Of a stretch of DNA of 7,717 nt, positions 6,810-7,717 are shown piece after piece. Numbering within the stretch: the first letter of the stretch is position 1; every line of letters starts with the position of its first letter. The notes below the pieces were generated by a model that had not been told where the DNA came from, did no database searches, and saw nothing but the letters and a program-made list of their open reading frames with translations. A program made the position numbers and the translations under genes. The stretch comes from Thermoleophilia bacterium. GTDB taxonomy: Bacteria > Actinomycetota > Thermoleophilia > Gaiellales > Gaiellaceae. The stretch is from assembly GCA_014534155.1 (NCBI GenBank), contig JACVSB010000074.1, positions 1-7,717 of the forward strand, in the 5' to 3' direction.

Positions 6810-6881
6810 GCCCCCGTAGCTCAGTGGATAGAGCAGCGGTTTCCTAAACCGCGTGCGCGTGTTCGACTCACGCCGGGGGCA
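6810..6881 (+). tRNA. tRNA-Arg (anticodon CCT)
   Basis: The cloverleaf folds completely. The 7-bp acceptor stem GCCCCCG (6810-6816) pairs with CGGGGGC (6874-6880) and is followed by discriminator A6881. The D stem is GCTC/GAGC. The anticodon stem GCGGT/ACCGC encloses the loop TTCCTAA, placing anticodon CCT at 6843-6845, which reads AGG. The T arm is GCGTG/CACGC around TTCGACT, which fits the T-loop consensus. The variable loop is 4 nt. CCA is not encoded (CTA follows), so it must be added after transcription. Confidence 0.96.
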
Positions 6882-6986
6882 CTAGCGCTCCCAGACCTTC
6901 GTGCGTCCGAGTTCCGCGAGTGCCTTCCTGCGGTCGGTGATCGCCTTGCTGTCCCAGGTCTCGGCACTGTTCACGTCGTCAGGCAC
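6882..6986 (-). CDS. Possible 34-residue ORF or gene remnant abutting the tRNA 3' end
   Basis: A minus-strand frame starts with GTG at 6986 and stops with TAG whose last base touches the tRNA discriminator. Its translation looks protein-like: NSAETWDSKAITDRRKALAE in the middle and LGRTKVWER at the end, with two tryptophans, many charged residues and no GC-shadow bias toward R/P/A. It starts immediately after a TGA (6987-6989) that ends the same frame, upstream of which DTVGKAKVALLKGAKGQ (to 6990) also looks coding. I do not recognise either piece. They could be two tiny genes, or the tail of a decayed gene interrupted by a stop. No ribosome-binding site is obvious. Confidence 0.3.
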   Translation of the reverse strand: MPDDVNSAETWDSKAITDRRKALAELGRTKVWER

Positions 6987-7077
6987 TCACTGCCCCTTCG
7001 CTCCCTTCAGCAGCGCGACCTTCGCCTTCCCAACGGTGTCGAAGGGGAGTTCGGGGACACTTCTCGGTAGCCTGACG
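6987..7077 (-). pseudogene. Possible truncated coding remnant upstream of greA
   Basis: Read on the minus strand, this segment encodes a short stretch including VPELPFDTVGKAKVALLKGA and then GKGQ-like tail residues ending at a TGA. Upstream the frame runs antisense into greA, where it reads as ordinary shadow sequence, so any real gene has lost its 5' part. The family is not recognised. Together with the neighbouring 34-residue frame it fills most of the ~200 bp between the tRNA and greA, which otherwise holds only the greA promoter box. Confidence 0.2.
7068..7073 (+). promoter_or_regulatory. Candidate -10 box (TAGCCT) for leaderless greA transcript
   Basis: TAGCCT fits TANNNT. It is followed by GACGCG and then the greA ATG at 7080, placing the expected transcription start on the A of ATG. 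The six bases before ATG contain no Shine-Dalgarno. No -35 element stands out. Confidence 0.45.
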
Positions 7078-7079
7078 CG

Positions 7080-7526
7080 ATGCAGGAACGCGCGGAGCAG
7101 CTGACCGAGGCGCAGAGGGCCCGGCTCGAGGCGGAGCTCGCCGAGCTTGAGGGCCCGGCGCGCGCCGAGATCGTGGACGCGATCAGGACCGCGCGCTCGT
7201 TCGGCGACCTCTCCGAGAACTACGAGTACCACGCCGCGAAGAACGAGCAGGGGCTCCTGGAACGGCGTATCACGATCCTGCGGGACCGCCTTCGACGGTC
7301 GGTCGTCGTGGAGGCGCCGCCCGCGGGAGATCGGGTCGCCGTCGGCTCGCTCGTCGCGATCGAGCGCGACGACGGCGAGACGATGGAGATCGAGATCTCG
7401 AGCGTCGGCGGGGTCTCTTCCGACTCGCCGCTCGGCCGGGCGCTCCTCGGGGCCCGCGTCGGCGACGAGGTCGAGGTCGAAGCCCCGAAGGGCGCTTGGC
7501 GCGCCCGCGTCGTCTCAATCGGCTAG
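7080..7526 (+). CDS. greA: Transcription elongation factor GreA
   Basis: GreA enters the secondary channel of RNA polymerase and stimulates transcript cleavage in backtracked complexes. The 148-residue product (usual 155-165) has the N-terminal antiparallel coiled coil (about residues 5-75), whose tip carries FGDLSENYEYHAAKNEQG (41-58). The acidic pair D43 and E46 corresponds to the Mg2+-coordinating residues needed for cleavage. The C-terminal FKBP-like domain follows, with VAVGSLVAIERDDGE (86-100), SSDSPLGRALLGARVGDEVE (113-132) and APKGAWRARVVSI (135-147). The ATG at 7080 gives the expected short lead into the first helix, and a TANNNT box 6 nt upstream suggests a leaderless mRNA. It stands alone between the tRNA and a lipoprotein gene on the same strand, with an inverted repeat downstream. 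Confidence 0.95.
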   Translation: MQERAEQLTEAQRARLEAELAELEGPARAEIVDAIRTARSFGDLSENYEYHAAKNEQGLLERRITILRDRLRRSVVVEAPPAGDRVAVGSLVAIERDDGETMEIEISSVGGVSSDSPLGRALLGARVGDEVEVEAPKGAWRARVVSIG

Positions 7527-7544
7527 AGATCCCGGGCGCCTCGA

Positions 7545-7590
7545 CGGTTCCGGCTCTGATCCCGATCGGGTGTCCGCCGGAGCCGGACCG
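7545..7590 (+). terminator. Inverted repeat downstream of greA, possible terminator without U-tract
   Basis: The arms CGGTTCCGGCTC (7545-7556) and GAGCCGGACCG (7580-7590) pair as 8 + 3 bp around one bulged T. Inside the loop lies the perfect palindrome CCCGATCGGG (7561-7570). It begins 19 nt after the greA stop and no T-run follows, so it would be a U-tail-less terminator of the kind proposed for GC-rich bacteria, or an operator for the next gene. Confidence 0.35.
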
Positions 7591-7608
7591 CGTCTGCCAC
7601 TCGCTCTC

Positions 7609-7614
7609 CAGAAT
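7609..7614 (+). promoter_or_regulatory. Candidate -10 box (CAGAAT) before the lipoprotein gene
   Basis: CAGAAT is followed by GGTCGC and a GTG at 7621, the same box-to-start distance as at greA and the GT9 gene. The first position is C rather than T, so support is weaker. Confidence 0.28.
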
Positions 7615-7620
7615 GGTCGC

Positions 7621-7717
7621 GTGCGCTCGGACGTGACTGACCGCGTCCGCTTGCTCGGACGGGCCGTGTTCGGGCTCGCGCTCGTCGGAGCGCTTGCGGG
7701 CTGCACGTTCCTGCAAC
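7621..7717 (+). CDS. N-terminus of a probable lipoprotein, 3' end beyond window
   Basis: An open frame reaches the right edge. It encodes a basic n-region (TDRVRLLGR), a hydrophobic segment (AVFGLALVGALA) and a lipobox LAGC, followed by TFLQ. This is a type II signal peptide: Lgt would lipidate the cysteine, LspA would cleave before it, and the mature protein would sit on the outer face of the membrane. GTG at 7621 is chosen because a -10-like box lies 6 nt upstream; an in-frame GTG at 7633 gives a 23-residue signal and is equally possible. Only 32 codons are visible, so the mature function cannot be named. Confidence 0.65.
   Translation, partial: MRSDVTDRVRLLGRAVFGLALVGALAGCTFLQ

Noticed and set aside
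6850..6890. Attachment site at the 3' end of tRNA-Arg
   Set aside because: No second copy of the tRNA 3' sequence and no integrase gene are found in the window.
6987..6989. TGA read as selenocysteine joining the two minus-strand frames near the tRNA
   Set aside because: No SECIS-like hairpin is evident just downstream, and a GTG start follows immediately. Decay or two separate frames is simpler.
1..7717. Insertion sequence, CRISPR array, riboswitch or toxin-antitoxin pair
   Set aside because: No transposase motifs, no regularly spaced direct repeats, no leader long enough for a known riboswitch, and no small paired ORFs that look like a TA module.

Overview
The window is very GC-rich and densely packed. 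It reads as a surface-glycan (heptose) locus next to a housekeeping stretch containing a tRNA and greA. GC-rich codon use, operons with 1-5 nt junctions, a tRNA without an encoded CCA, and gene starts preceded by a TANNNT-like box at a fixed 6-nt distance with no Shine-Dalgarno all suggest an actinobacterium. A deep lineage such as Thermoleophilia is possible, but that is a guess from style, not a marker-based assignment.

Layout: (1) A minus-strand operon at 1-2773 holds a NodU/TobZ-type carbamoyltransferase. Four bases later comes a protein in which a family-2 glycosyltransferase is fused through a hydrophobic linker to a HAD phosphatase of the GmhB/HisB-N type; it runs off the left edge. 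(2) A divergent plus-strand pair at 2833-4775 holds a GT9 heptosyltransferase-like enzyme followed, with a 1-nt overlap, by a GT-B glycosyltransferase of GT4 type. (3) A minus-strand pair at 4772-6752 converges on it: bifunctional HldE (heptose-7-phosphate kinase / heptose-1-phosphate adenylyltransferase), then a RimJ-type GNAT acetyltransferase whose start is unclear. (4) At 6810-6881 lies tRNA-Arg(CCT), then about 200 bp with possible minus-strand coding remnants, greA at 7080-7526, an inverted repeat, and the first codons of a lipoprotein at the right edge.

How the genes fit together (inference): HldE and the HAD domain supply three of the four activities that turn sedoheptulose-7-phosphate into an ADP- or GDP-heptose. 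The isomerase (GmhA) and epimerase (HldD) are not in the window. GT9 would transfer the heptose, GT2 and the GT4-like enzyme would add other sugars, and the carbamoyltransferase and possibly the acetyltransferase would decorate the product. The unusual points are the GT2-HAD fusion, a carbamoyltransferase within a heptose locus, and a repeated start-proximal box suggesting leaderless transcription of nearly every first gene.
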